A stretch of DNA of 6,933 nucleotides from Sphingomonadales bacterium (GTDB lineage Bacteria > Pseudomonadota > Alphaproteobacteria > Sphingomonadales > Sphingomonadaceae), in contig JAFKLV010000092.1 of assembly GCA_017304125.1 (NCBI GenBank), positions 1 through 6,933 on the forward strand, written 5' to 3'. Positions 1 through 5,857 of the stretch are shown one piece after another (position 1 is the stretch's first letter; each line of letters starts with the position of its first letter). The notes under the pieces are model-generated. The model saw only the letters and a program-made list of their open reading frames with translations. It did no database searches and was not told the origin of the DNA. The translations under genes were made by a program, and so were the position numbers.

Positions 1-433
1 ATGTGACGGTGCCATTCTCGACATAGGGCAGGAAGCCATCCTGCTGCGCGCGATTGAAGCGGTGGATTTCGTCGACGAACAACAAGGTGCGGCGCCCGGT
101 GCGCATATGCGCGCGCGCCTCGGCAAAAACCTTCTTGAGATCGGCGACCCCCGAGAACACCGCGGAGATCGGCGCGAAGCGCAGCCCCACCGCATCGGCG
201 AGCAGCCGCGCGATCGTCGTCTTGCCGGTGCCGGGCGGGCCCCACAGGATCATCGAGGAGAGGCGGCCGGCGGCGACCATCCGCCCGATCGCGCCTTCCG
301 GCCCGGTGAGATGTTCCTGCCCGACCACCTCGTCCAGCGCGCGCGGGCGCAGCCGATCGGCCAGCGGCGCATCGGCGGCAGGGAGTTCCTCGGGCGGGGA
401 AGCGGGTTCGAACCCGGCGAACAAGTCAGCCAT
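1..433 (-). CDS. rarA: Replication-associated recombination protein A (RarA/MgsA), AAA+ ATPase, 3' end outside the window
   Basis: RarA is a cytoplasmic AAA+ ATPase related to clamp loaders. It acts at stalled replication forks and interacts with single-strand binding protein in the bacteria where it has been studied. Only the first 144 codons lie in the window, about a third of the usual 430-450 residues. The protein begins MADLFAGFEP, followed by an acidic/proline linker and the family-typical stretch LADRLRPRALDEVVGQEHLT. The Walker A motif GPPGTGKT is at residues 65-72 and Walker B LLFVDEIHRFN at 117-127, with D121 and E122 as the expected Mg/catalytic pair. The ATG at 433 is chosen because the short MADLF-type N-terminus fits the family and no extension makes sense, although no strong ribosome-binding site precedes it. 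It is divergent from the padR gene. The identification is secure; the C-terminal and tetramerisation domains cannot be seen. Confidence 0.95.
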   Translation of the reverse strand, partial: MADLFAGFEPASPPEELPAADAPLADRLRPRALDEVVGQEHLTGPEGAIGRMVAAGRLSSMILWGPPGTGKTTIARLLADAVGLRFAPISAVFSGVADLKKVFAEARAHMRTGRRTLLFVDEIHRFNRAQQDGFLPYVENGTVT

Positions 434-475
434 TGCGCCAAGATAGGGGGCTCGTCGATTTTTTCACAGCGGGGG

Positions 476-503
476 TTGCATCCGTTCTATCAAGATATAT
501 CTT
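476..503 (+). promoter_or_regulatory. Candidate promoter of the padR-DUF2218 operon
   Basis: A -35-like TTGCAT (476-481) is followed after 16 bases by a -10-like TATCTT (498-503). Each matches the sigma-70 consensus at four or more positions. Transcription would start about 20-25 bases before the ATG at 534. The -10 lies inside the palindrome described separately, so a bound repressor would block polymerase. This is a consensus match by eye only. Confidence 0.4.
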
Positions 504-518
504 AGCGCCATCTTGATA
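488..518. promoter_or_regulatory. Inverted-repeat operator, probably for the adjacent PadR regulator
   Basis: TATCAAGAT (488-496) and its exact reverse complement ATCTTGATA (510-518) form a perfect 9-base inverted repeat with a 13-base spacer. The left half also contains a perfect 12-base palindrome, AAGATATATCTT (492-503). This A+T-rich block stands out sharply from the G+C-rich surroundings. PadR-family regulators commonly bind A/T-rich dyads upstream of their own genes, and the dyad overlaps the candidate -10. Autoregulation is therefore the simplest reading. It also lies 55-85 bases upstream of rarA, so an effect on rarA is possible but unsupported. A transcription terminator is unlikely because there is no G+C stem or T-tract and both neighbouring genes point outward. 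Confidence 0.65.
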
Positions 519-521
519 TAT

Positions 522-527
522 AGAGGA
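522..527 (+). promoter_or_regulatory. Ribosome-binding site that fixes the padR start
   Basis: AGAGGA lies six bases before the ATG at 534. It supports that start over the in-frame ATG at 513, which would sit inside the operator dyad and has no Shine-Dalgarno sequence before it. Confidence 0.7.
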
Positions 528-533
528 TACAAC

Positions 534-1124
534 ATGTTTCATGGAATGCACGGCCGCCGCGGCGGCCATTGCGGGCCGCGCGGTCATCGTGGCGGTGGCT
601 GGGGTGCCTTTGGTGGCGAATGGTCGTTCGGCGGCGCGGAGCGCGGCGGTGGCGGTCGCGGCCGACGGATGTTCGACGGCGGCGAATTGCGCCTCGTGCT
701 GCTGAAGCTGATCGCGGACGAGCCGCGCCACGGCTATGAGCTGATCCGCGCGATCGAGGAGCTGACCGGCGGCGATTATGCTCCCAGCCCCGGCGTCGTC
801 TATCCGACGCTGACCCTGCTCGAAGAAATGGGCTTCATCGAGGAGCAGGCCAATGAGGAGAAGCGCAAGCGCTATGCCGCGACCGACGAGGGCCGCGCGC
901 ATCTCGAGGAAAATCGCGAGCAGACCGAGGCGCTGATCGAGCGGCTTGCCCGCGTCGGCGAGCGTCGCCAGCGCACCGACGGCGCACCGATCCGTCGCGC
1001 GATGGGCAATTTGCGTGTCGCACTCGAGCATCGGCTGGCGCGGGGCGAATTCTCGCAGGATACGCTCCACGACGTCGCCGCGCTGATCGACGAGGTCGCG
1101 CAGAAGATCGAGCGGCTGCGGTGA
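534..1124 (+). CDS. PadR-family transcriptional regulator, YqjI-like, with a His/Cys/Gly-rich N-terminal arm
   Basis: This 196-residue protein is a DNA-binding repressor of the PadR family. Residues 1-47 are a low-complexity arm rich in Gly and Arg, with H3, H6, H12, C13 and H18. The winged-helix domain follows (about 48-125), with HGYEL at 66-70 and the recognition-helix signature PSPGVVYPTL at 85-94. The C-terminal part (about 126-196) is highly charged and helical, as expected for the PadR dimerisation region. From memory, the winged helix (GELRLVLLKLI, HGYELI.AIE.LT.G.Y.PSPGV.YPTL) closely resembles E. coli YqjI, a PadR protein whose Cys/His-rich arm makes it respond to nickel and iron; this arm is shorter and poorer in Cys. 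The gene overlaps the following DUF2218 gene by four bases and has a dyad operator upstream, which suggests autoregulation. The PadR assignment is secure; metal sensing is inference. Confidence 0.93.
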   Translation: MFHGMHGRRGGHCGPRGHRGGGWGAFGGEWSFGGAERGGGGRGRRMFDGGELRLVLLKLIADEPRHGYELIRAIEELTGGDYAPSPGVVYPTLTLLEEMGFIEEQANEEKRKRYAATDEGRAHLEENREQTEALIERLARVGERRQRTDGAPIRRAMGNLRVALEHRLARGEFSQDTLHDVAALIDEVAQKIERLR

Positions 1125-1411
1125 GCGTCTCGCTCGCACGCGTGCCGACCGCTTCGGCGAGCCGCTATCTCCAGCAGCTCGCCAAGCATTGGAGCCACAA
1201 GATGGTCGTCACCTTCTCGCCCGAGGAGGGGACGATCGACTTTCCCAACGGCAGCCGGCTGGAGATGCGTGCCGACACCGACACGCTGGATGTCGCGCTG
1301 ACCGTGCCGGCGGGAGAGGATGTCGAGCGGATGCGTGGCGTGGTGGCCAGCCACCTCGATCGCTTCGCCTTCCGCGAGGCGCCGCTGACGTTCGACTGGC
1401 GCGAGGCTTAG
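1121..1411 (+). CDS. DUF2218 domain-containing protein
   Basis: This is a 96-residue protein of unknown biochemical function, and the whole chain is the DUF2218 domain. Recognisable family features are RYLQQLAKHWSHK near residues 15-27, including H23 and H26, a central beta-rich section, and a C-terminal HLDRFAFRE followed by a tryptophan two residues from the REA end. There is no signal peptide or membrane segment, so it is probably cytoplasmic. The start is a GTG whose bases overlap the padR stop in a GTGA arrangement, implying translational coupling and expression in fixed ratio with the regulator. In other bacteria, as I recall, DUF2218 genes occur near siderophore-interacting or ferric-reductase genes. 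That would fit a metal-responsive PadR, but no such gene is present here. Its TAG stop overlaps the end of the convergent glycosyltransferase gene. Confidence 0.85.
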   Translation: MSVSLARVPTASASRYLQQLAKHWSHKMVVTFSPEEGTIDFPNGSRLEMRADTDTLDVALTVPAGEDVERMRGVVASHLDRFAFREAPLTFDWREA

Positions 1412-2550
1412 CGCCGCTCCAGCGCGAGATAGGCGTCGAGCACCGCCTGATTGGCGACATCCCAGCGATAGCCGGCTGCCTTGCGGTGGCCGGCTTCGCC
1501 CATTGTCTGGCGCAGCGCCGGATCGGCGACGATCTGCGCGATCGCATCGGCATAAGCCGCGACGTCGCGCGGCGGAACGAGGAAGCCGTTCACGCCATCC
1601 TCGACCAGATCGACCGCCCCGGTCGCGCGGGCCGCGACGACGGGGACGGCGCTGGCCATCGCCTCGGTCGTGACATTGCCGAAGGTTTCGGTGACGCTGG
1701 GGTTGAAGAACACGTCCATCGAGGCGACCGCGCGGCCGAGCGCATCGCCCGACTGGAAGCCGGTGAACACCGCATCGGGCACCGCCTCGGCGAACCAGTC
1801 ACGCGCCGGGCCTTCGCCCACCACCAGCACCTTATGCGCCACGCCGCGCCGTTTGAGTTCGGTCGAGACGTCGGCGAAGATGTCGAGCCCCTTTTCCTTG
1901 ACCAGCCGGCCGAGGAAGCCGACCGCCATCTCATGATCGGCGATGCCGAGCGAGCGACGCCACGCGAGATCGCGCCGATCGGGGCGGAAACGATCGTGGT
2001 TGATCCCGCGCGACCAGATCCCCATCGGCGCGGTCACCCCCCATTCGGCGAGCAGCGCCATCATCGAATTGCTCGGCACCAGCACGCGATCGAAGCGATT
2101 GTAGAACCGCGTCATGAGATGCTTGACCAGCGGCTCGAGGAAACCGAGCCCGTAATAGCTGCAATAGGTTTCGAACCGCGTGTGGAACGAGGCGACCGCG
2201 GGGATATTGTTCTTCCGCGCCCAATGCACCGCGGCATGGCCGAGAAATTCCGGCGCGGAGACGTGGACGATATTGGGCGCGAACGCCTCCAGATCGGCGC
2301 GCGGCCGCGCCGGCAACCCGCGCGCCAGCTTATATTCGCCGCGCCCCGCGAACATCGGGAAGGACGGCACGTCGACCAGATCGCCGACCGGGGGAAAGGC
2401 GGGCTCGGGCACCGTCGGCGAATAGACGCGGACCTTCACCCCGCGCTCGAGCAGATGCCCGACGAGCAGGTTGAGCGACTGATTGGCGCCGTCGCGGACG
2501 TAATTATAGTTGCCGCTGAACAAGGCGACGCGAAGATCGGACGGATCCAT
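1408..2550 (-). CDS. Glycosyltransferase family 4 (GT-B fold, retaining)
   Basis: This 380-residue enzyme should transfer a sugar from a nucleotide donor to a lipid or glycan acceptor at the cytoplasmic face of the membrane. The N-terminal Rossmann half begins LRVALFSGNYNYVRDG and includes SFHTRFETY (121-129), a pattern shared with mannosyltransferase (MgtA/PimB-like) and SqdX-like enzymes. The C-terminal donor-binding half has GRLVKEKG (214-221) with R215 and K220 as likely diphosphate contacts. It also has the E-x7-E motif at E288 and E296 (ETFGNVTTE). Length is normal for the family. The start is the ATG at 2550, where family homology begins; an in-frame TTG at 2592 would add 14 residues unlike the family. 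No strong ribosome-binding site precedes either. It follows the antiporter gene by 44 bases on the same strand. Donor and acceptor cannot be told; involvement in the glycolipids of sphingomonads is speculation. Confidence 0.9.
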   Translation of the reverse strand: MDPSDLRVALFSGNYNYVRDGANQSLNLLVGHLLERGVKVRVYSPTVPEPAFPPVGDLVDVPSFPMFAGRGEYKLARGLPARPRADLEAFAPNIVHVSAPEFLGHAAVHWARKNNIPAVASFHTRFETYCSYYGLGFLEPLVKHLMTRFYNRFDRVLVPSNSMMALLAEWGVTAPMGIWSRGINHDRFRPDRRDLAWRRSLGIADHEMAVGFLGRLVKEKGLDIFADVSTELKRRGVAHKVLVVGEGPARDWFAEAVPDAVFTGFQSGDALGRAVASMDVFFNPSVTETFGNVTTEAMASAVPVVAARATGAVDLVEDGVNGFLVPPRDVAAYADAIAQIVADPALRQTMGEAGHRKAAGYRWDVANQAVLDAYLALERR

Positions 2551-2594
2551 AGTGGCGGCCGTTAGTGGCTGATCGTGGCGAAAACTAGCCAAAC

Positions 2595-4373
2595 TCAGTC
2601 AATCGCGATCTCACTTTTTCGCTTGATGCGGCGAATGCGCGGTTCGCGGGTCAGCGATGCCTCGCGCCGGATCGTTTCGCGCATCTCGTCGCGCTTCTCG
2701 TGGATCGAGGCGATCACCGGCCCCATCGCGACACCGAGATCGACCAGCACCGCCTCCGACAATTGCAGCGAGCTTTCCAGCGTCTCGGGCACCGCATCGG
2801 TCACTCCGGCGCGATAAAGCTCGGCGGCGTGGCGCGTATCGCGCGCGCGGGCGATGATCGGCAGATCGGGGGCGAGCGCGCGGATCCGCCGCGCCAGCCG
2901 CACCGTCAGCACCGGATCGTCCATCGTCAGGATCAATGCGCGCGCCTCGGCGAGATTGAGCCGATCGACCAGCCCGCCGCGTGCGACATCGCCGAACATC
3001 ACCGGATAGCCGGCAAGCTGCCCCGCCTTCACCGCGTCGATATCCGCTTCCACCGCGATATAGGGCTGATTGTGCGCGGCGAGCATATCCGCCACCAGCC
3101 GCCCGACGCGGCCGAAGCCGATCACCACCGAGCGTTGCGCGTCGCCGGTCTCGGGCACGGCGTGCGGATCGAGCGTGGTATCGAGCCGCCGCGCCACCGC
3201 GGTGCCGGCACGCGCCAAGAGCGGGGTGATCGTCAGCCCGATCGCGGTGACCGTCTGCCAGAAAGCGGCGGTGGAGGGCTGGATGAGCTGCGCCTGCGCC
3301 GCCGCGGCCAGCACGATCAGGGTGGTCTCGGACGGGCTGCCCATCAGCAGCCCGGTCTCCGCCGCGACCCCGCGCCGCGCATTGGCGACGCGCAGCAGCA
3401 GATAGGTGACCACCGTCTTGATCGACACCACGCCGACCACCGCGAGCAGCAATTCGCCCCAATTGTCGATGATCGAGCGCAGGTCGACGCTCATCCCGAC
3501 CGTGATCAGGAACACGCCGAGCGCGAGCCCCTTGAACGGCGCGGTCATCACTTCGACCTCGGTGTGATATTCGGTTTCGGCGATCAGCAGCCCGGCGAGC
3601 AACGCGCCGACGATCGGCGACAGCCCCGCCGCGGTGGTCGCGACGCTCGCGACGATCACTACCAGCAGCGAGGCGGCGAGGAACAATTCGGGGCTTTTGG
3701 TGCGCGCGGCCTGCGCGAACAGGCGCGGCAGGACGAGCCGGCCACCGACGTACATCGCCACCACTGTCAGCCCGCCGCGCAGCGCGACGCCGGCCAGCCC
3801 CTGCCACCCGGCCTCGCTTGCCATCGGCGCCATCGCGCCGAGCGCGAAGATGATCGGCACCAGCGCGAGATCCTCGAACAGCAGCATGGCAAAGGCGCCG
3901 CGCCCGACCGCGCCGGTCGTCCCGACCAGCGGCAGCACCAAAGCGGTGGAGGATAGCGCGAGCGCGAGCCCGAGCCCGATCGCCCCGGCCCAATTCTGCC
4001 CCAGCAGGTGCAGCCCCGCGCCGATCAGCAGCCCCGAGCCGAGCAATTCCGCTGCCCCGGTGCCGAACACCAATCGCCGCATCGACCATAAGCGCCGGAA
4101 CGACAGCTCCAGCCCGATCGAGAACAGCAGCAGGACGATGCCGAATTCGGCGAACGGCTCGATCGCATGCGGATCGGTGATCGTGAAATAGTAAAGCCAT
4201 GGCGCGTGGCCGACCAATTGCCCGAGCCCCGCCGGGCCGACCAGCATGCCGACGAGGATGAACCCGATCACCGGGCTGATCTTGAAGCGGGCGAAGGCCG
4301 GAATCACCAGCCCCGCGGCGCCGAGAATGACCAGCGCGTCGCTGAAGCCTTTATTGTCCAATCCAATCGCCAT
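2595..4373 (-). CDS. Monovalent cation:proton antiporter-2 (CPA2) family protein, Kef/YbaL type, with a TrkA-N domain
   Basis: This 592-residue inner-membrane protein should exchange K+ or Na+ for protons, contributing to cation and pH balance. Residues about 8-390 form a Na+/H+ exchanger domain with roughly 12 hydrophobic helices. It includes LLFEDLALVP (164-173), where E167-D168 sit at the ion-binding carboxylate position, and PFKGLALGVFLITVGMSVDL (279-298). A cytosolic RCK/TrkA-N domain follows from about 414 to 530. Its Rossmann motif is GFGRVGR (419-425) and an acidic residue, E442, ends the second strand, suggesting NAD(H) binding. The tail ends in a very basic segment, and no separate TrkA-C domain is obvious. 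Length matches KefB/KefC at about 600 residues. The start ATG has AGGA (4381-4384) seven bases upstream. The gene is divergent from the flavoprotein gene and lies upstream of the glycosyltransferase. Family is secure; the ion and any glutathione control are not. Confidence 0.93.
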   Translation of the reverse strand: MAIGLDNKGFSDALVILGAAGLVIPAFARFKISPVIGFILVGMLVGPAGLGQLVGHAPWLYYFTITDPHAIEPFAEFGIVLLLFSIGLELSFRRLWSMRRLVFGTGAAELLGSGLLIGAGLHLLGQNWAGAIGLGLALALSSTALVLPLVGTTGAVGRGAFAMLLFEDLALVPIIFALGAMAPMASEAGWQGLAGVALRGGLTVVAMYVGGRLVLPRLFAQAARTKSPELFLAASLLVVIVASVATTAAGLSPIVGALLAGLLIAETEYHTEVEVMTAPFKGLALGVFLITVGMSVDLRSIIDNWGELLLAVVGVVSIKTVVTYLLLRVANARRGVAAETGLLMGSPSETTLIVLAAAAQAQLIQPSTAAFWQTVTAIGLTITPLLARAGTAVARRLDTTLDPHAVPETGDAQRSVVIGFGRVGRLVADMLAAHNQPYIAVEADIDAVKAGQLAGYPVMFGDVARGGLVDRLNLAEARALILTMDDPVLTVRLARRIRALAPDLPIIARARDTRHAAELYRAGVTDAVPETLESSLQLSEAVLVDLGVAMGPVIASIHEKRDEMRETIRREASLTREPRIRRIKRKSEIAID

Positions 4374-4418
4374 AACTTCATCCTAAACAGAGGCGGCGCC
4401 CGCTGTCAGGACGAGTTG
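4374..4418. promoter_or_regulatory. 45-base divergent spacer between the antiporter and flavoprotein genes
   Basis: The spacer carries a Shine-Dalgarno sequence on each strand: AGGA at 4408-4411, seven bases before the plus-strand ATG at 4419, and AGGA at 4381-4384 on the minus strand. On the minus strand CTGACA (4404-4409) and TAGGAT (4380-4385) are separated by 18 bases and resemble a promoter, but that would place the start of transcription at the antiporter ATG. The space is too short for two full non-overlapping promoters, so at least one promoter must extend into the opposite gene. Confidence 0.35.
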
Positions 4419-5639
4419 ATGGAAAAATACGATATCGTCATTGTCGGCGGCGGCCCGGCGGGGATGATGGCCGGCTTCCTGTTCGCGCGCGCCGGGCTGC
4501 GGGTGTCGGTGCTGGAGAAGCATCGCGATTTCCTGCGCGATGTCCGCGGCGACACGGTGCATCCCTCGACACTCGATCTGTTCGACGAACTGGGGCTGCT
4601 CGATGCCTTGCTCGCCGAGCCGCACGACAAGGTCGAACGGATCGGCGCGGTGGTCGCCGGGCGCGAATATCGTATCGGCGATTTCACCCATTTGCCGGGG
4701 CGCGGGCGGTTCGTGGCGATGATGCCGCAATGGCATTTCCTCGATTTCGTCGCGCGGCACGCGCGGGGCTACGCCGGCTTCGATCTCCGGATGGAAACAG
4801 CAGGCGCCGGGCTGATGATCGGTGCGGGCGGGCGGATCGCGGGGGTGCGCACATCGCAAGGCGAGGAACTGGTCGCGCGGCTGGTGATCCTTGCTGACGG
4901 GCGCGATTCGGTCCTGCGCGACGCGGCGGCGCTGCCGCTGGTCGATCTGGGGGTGCCGATCGACGTTTTCTGGTTTCGCGTGCCCAAGTAGCGCGACGCG
5001 GAGAACCGCACCGCCGCCTATCTGTCGCAGGGGCAGATGGTCGTCGCGATCGATCGCGGCGATTATTTCCAATGCGCGCGCGTGATCCGCAAGGGCAGCG
5101 CGGCGGCGCTGCGCGCGCGCGGCATCGTCGCATTTCGCGCCGAGATGGCGGAGGCGGCGCCGGCGATCGCGCCGGGCATCGCCGCGGTGCGTGACTGGGA
5201 CGATGTGAAATTGCTGTCGGTCTCGTTGGACCGGCTGACGCGCTGGTATCGGCCGGGATTGCTCGCGATCGGCGATGCGGCGCATGCCATGTCGCCGGTC
5301 GGCGGGGTGGGGATCAACCTTGCGATCCAGGATGCGGTGGCGGCGGCGAATATCCTCGCCGCGCCGATGCTGAAGGGCGACGATCCCGATCCGTTGCTGG
5401 CGAAGGTGCAGGCGCGGCGGATGTTTCCGGTGCGGGTGATCCAGGCGATCCAGCGCGCGGCGCACCGCAATGTGCTGGAACGGGCATTGTCGGGCGGGAT
5501 CGACCGCGCGCCGTGGCTGCTGCGGGTGTTCGACCGGGTGGCGCTGCTCCGCCGCATTCCGGCGCGAGTGCTGGGGCTGGGGGTGCGGCGCGAACATATC
5601 CGCTCGCCCGCAGGACCATCTCCGTCACCCCGGCCTTGA
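4419..5639 (+). pseudogene. FAD-dependent oxidoreductase (aromatic-ring monooxygenase-like) with an in-frame TAG stop
   Basis: The intact gene would encode a flavoprotein of about 406 residues in the p-hydroxybenzoate hydroxylase-like family. Such enzymes use FAD and usually NAD(P)H to oxidise or hydroxylate small molecules; the substrate is unknown. All three family motifs are present: the GxGxxG dinucleotide motif in IVGGGPAG (8-15), the ADGRDSVLR motif (159-167), and the GD motif in LLAIGDAAHAMSPVGG (281-296). However, codon 191 is TAG (4989-4991), directly after FWFRVPK. The same frame continues open with normal composition for 215 further codons, so this is a single nonsense substitution, not a frameshift. 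Translation would give a 190-residue fragment lacking the GD motif. An internal ATG at 5037 follows AGGGG by only three bases and would yield a fragment without the N-terminal FAD motif. The start at 4419 has AGGA seven bases before it. The last few codons and the stop lie in a REP-like repeat. A sequencing error is an alternative to true decay. Confidence 0.85.
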
Positions 5640-5730
5640 GCCGTGGTCCATCTTGCCTCCGGCTCTGCGGTCAGAGCCTCTTGTCCGGCGCCGGCCTCCC
5701 GATCGACCCCGGCTCAAGGCCGGGGTGACG
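5623..5730. repeat. REP-like inverted pair A
   Basis: Positions 5623-5643 and 5710-5730 are perfect reverse complements over 21 bases, separated by 66 bases. Each arm is part of a smaller hairpin with an 8-base stem and 5-base loop. The right one is exact, with ACCCCGGC (5706-5713), loop TCAAG, and GCCGGGGT (5719-5726). The left one (5627-5647) has one stem mismatch. Two REP sequences in opposite orientation form a REPIN-like unit, typically found between genes. The spacer holds another hairpin. The left arm overlaps the last codons and TGA (5637-5639) of the flavoprotein gene. In RNA it could protect or terminate transcripts from the two converging genes, but no T-tract is present. Confidence 0.8.
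5661..5678. other. Short perfect hairpin inside REP pair A
   Basis: GGCTCTG (5661-5667) and CAGAGCC (5672-5678) form a 7-base stem with a CGGT loop. It lies in the spacer between the two arms of REP pair A. The same GGCTCT/AGAGCC words close REP pair B further on, suggesting a shared origin. There is no T-tract, so it is not a canonical terminator. Confidence 0.55.
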
Positions 5731-5763
5731 TTGCGAGAGGGGCAAATGTCGCAATTCAATCCA

Positions 5764-5849
5764 CCGTCATGCCGGGCTCGACCCGGCATCCAGAGCCACG
5801 CACGCCGTCGCTTGCGGCTCTGGATGCCGGATCAAGTCCGGCATGACGG
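5764..5849. repeat. REP-like inverted pair B
   Basis: Positions 5764-5797 and 5816-5849 are reverse complements at 31 of 34 positions, with an 18-base loop. Each arm also folds alone. The left stem is ATGCCGGG/CCCGGCAT (5769-5776, 5782-5789) with loop CTCGA. The right stem is ATGCCGGA/TCCGGCAT (5824-5831, 5837-5844) with loop TCAAG. Two of the three mismatches between arms are a G-C to A-T exchange that keeps each small stem paired. The 8-base stem and 5-base loop match the design of pair A, although the stem sequence differs. The unit ends eight bases from the icd stop codon, so it lies at the 3' ends of both converging genes and may act as a transcript boundary. Confidence 0.85.
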
Positions 5850-5857
5850 CAGGGAAA

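Noticed and set aside
426..1139. Minus-strand open frame opposite padR
   Set aside because: It is a shadow frame. The padR strand has a ribosome-binding site, an operator and a clear winged-helix signature.
1189..2565. Long plus-strand open frame of 458 codons opposite the glycosyltransferase
   Set aside because: The translation is rich in Arg, His, Asp and Gly with no recognisable fold. The opposite strand encodes a complete GT4 enzyme with E-x7-E. Long shadow frames are expected in G+C-rich coding DNA.
2551..2592. Upstream TTG start for the glycosyltransferase
   Set aside because: It would add 14 residues with no family similarity and nothing resembling a Shine-Dalgarno before it. The ATG at 2550 begins right at the conserved N-terminal strand.
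2700..3956. Plus-strand open frame of 418 codons opposite the antiporter
   Set aside because: It has the same shadow composition (Arg/His/Gln/Asp-rich), while the minus strand encodes a clear multi-helix transporter with a Rossmann domain.
4989..4991. TAG read as pyrrolysine or a programmed readthrough site
   Set aside because: Pyrrolysine insertion is not known in sphingomonads, no methyltransferase context exists, and the TAG-C context gives no special readthrough signal. A point mutation or sequencing error is simpler.
4383..5597. Minus-strand open frame of 404 codons opposite the broken flavoprotein gene
   Set aside because: It is tempting because it spans the TAG uninterrupted, but it is a low-complexity Arg/His/Pro/Gln-rich shadow with no motif. 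The plus strand carries all three flavoprotein motifs.
5623..5849. CRISPR array or insertion-sequence ends
   Set aside because: The repeats are inverted pairs, not direct repeats with regular spacers, and no cas or transposase gene is present. The stem-loop design fits REP elements better.
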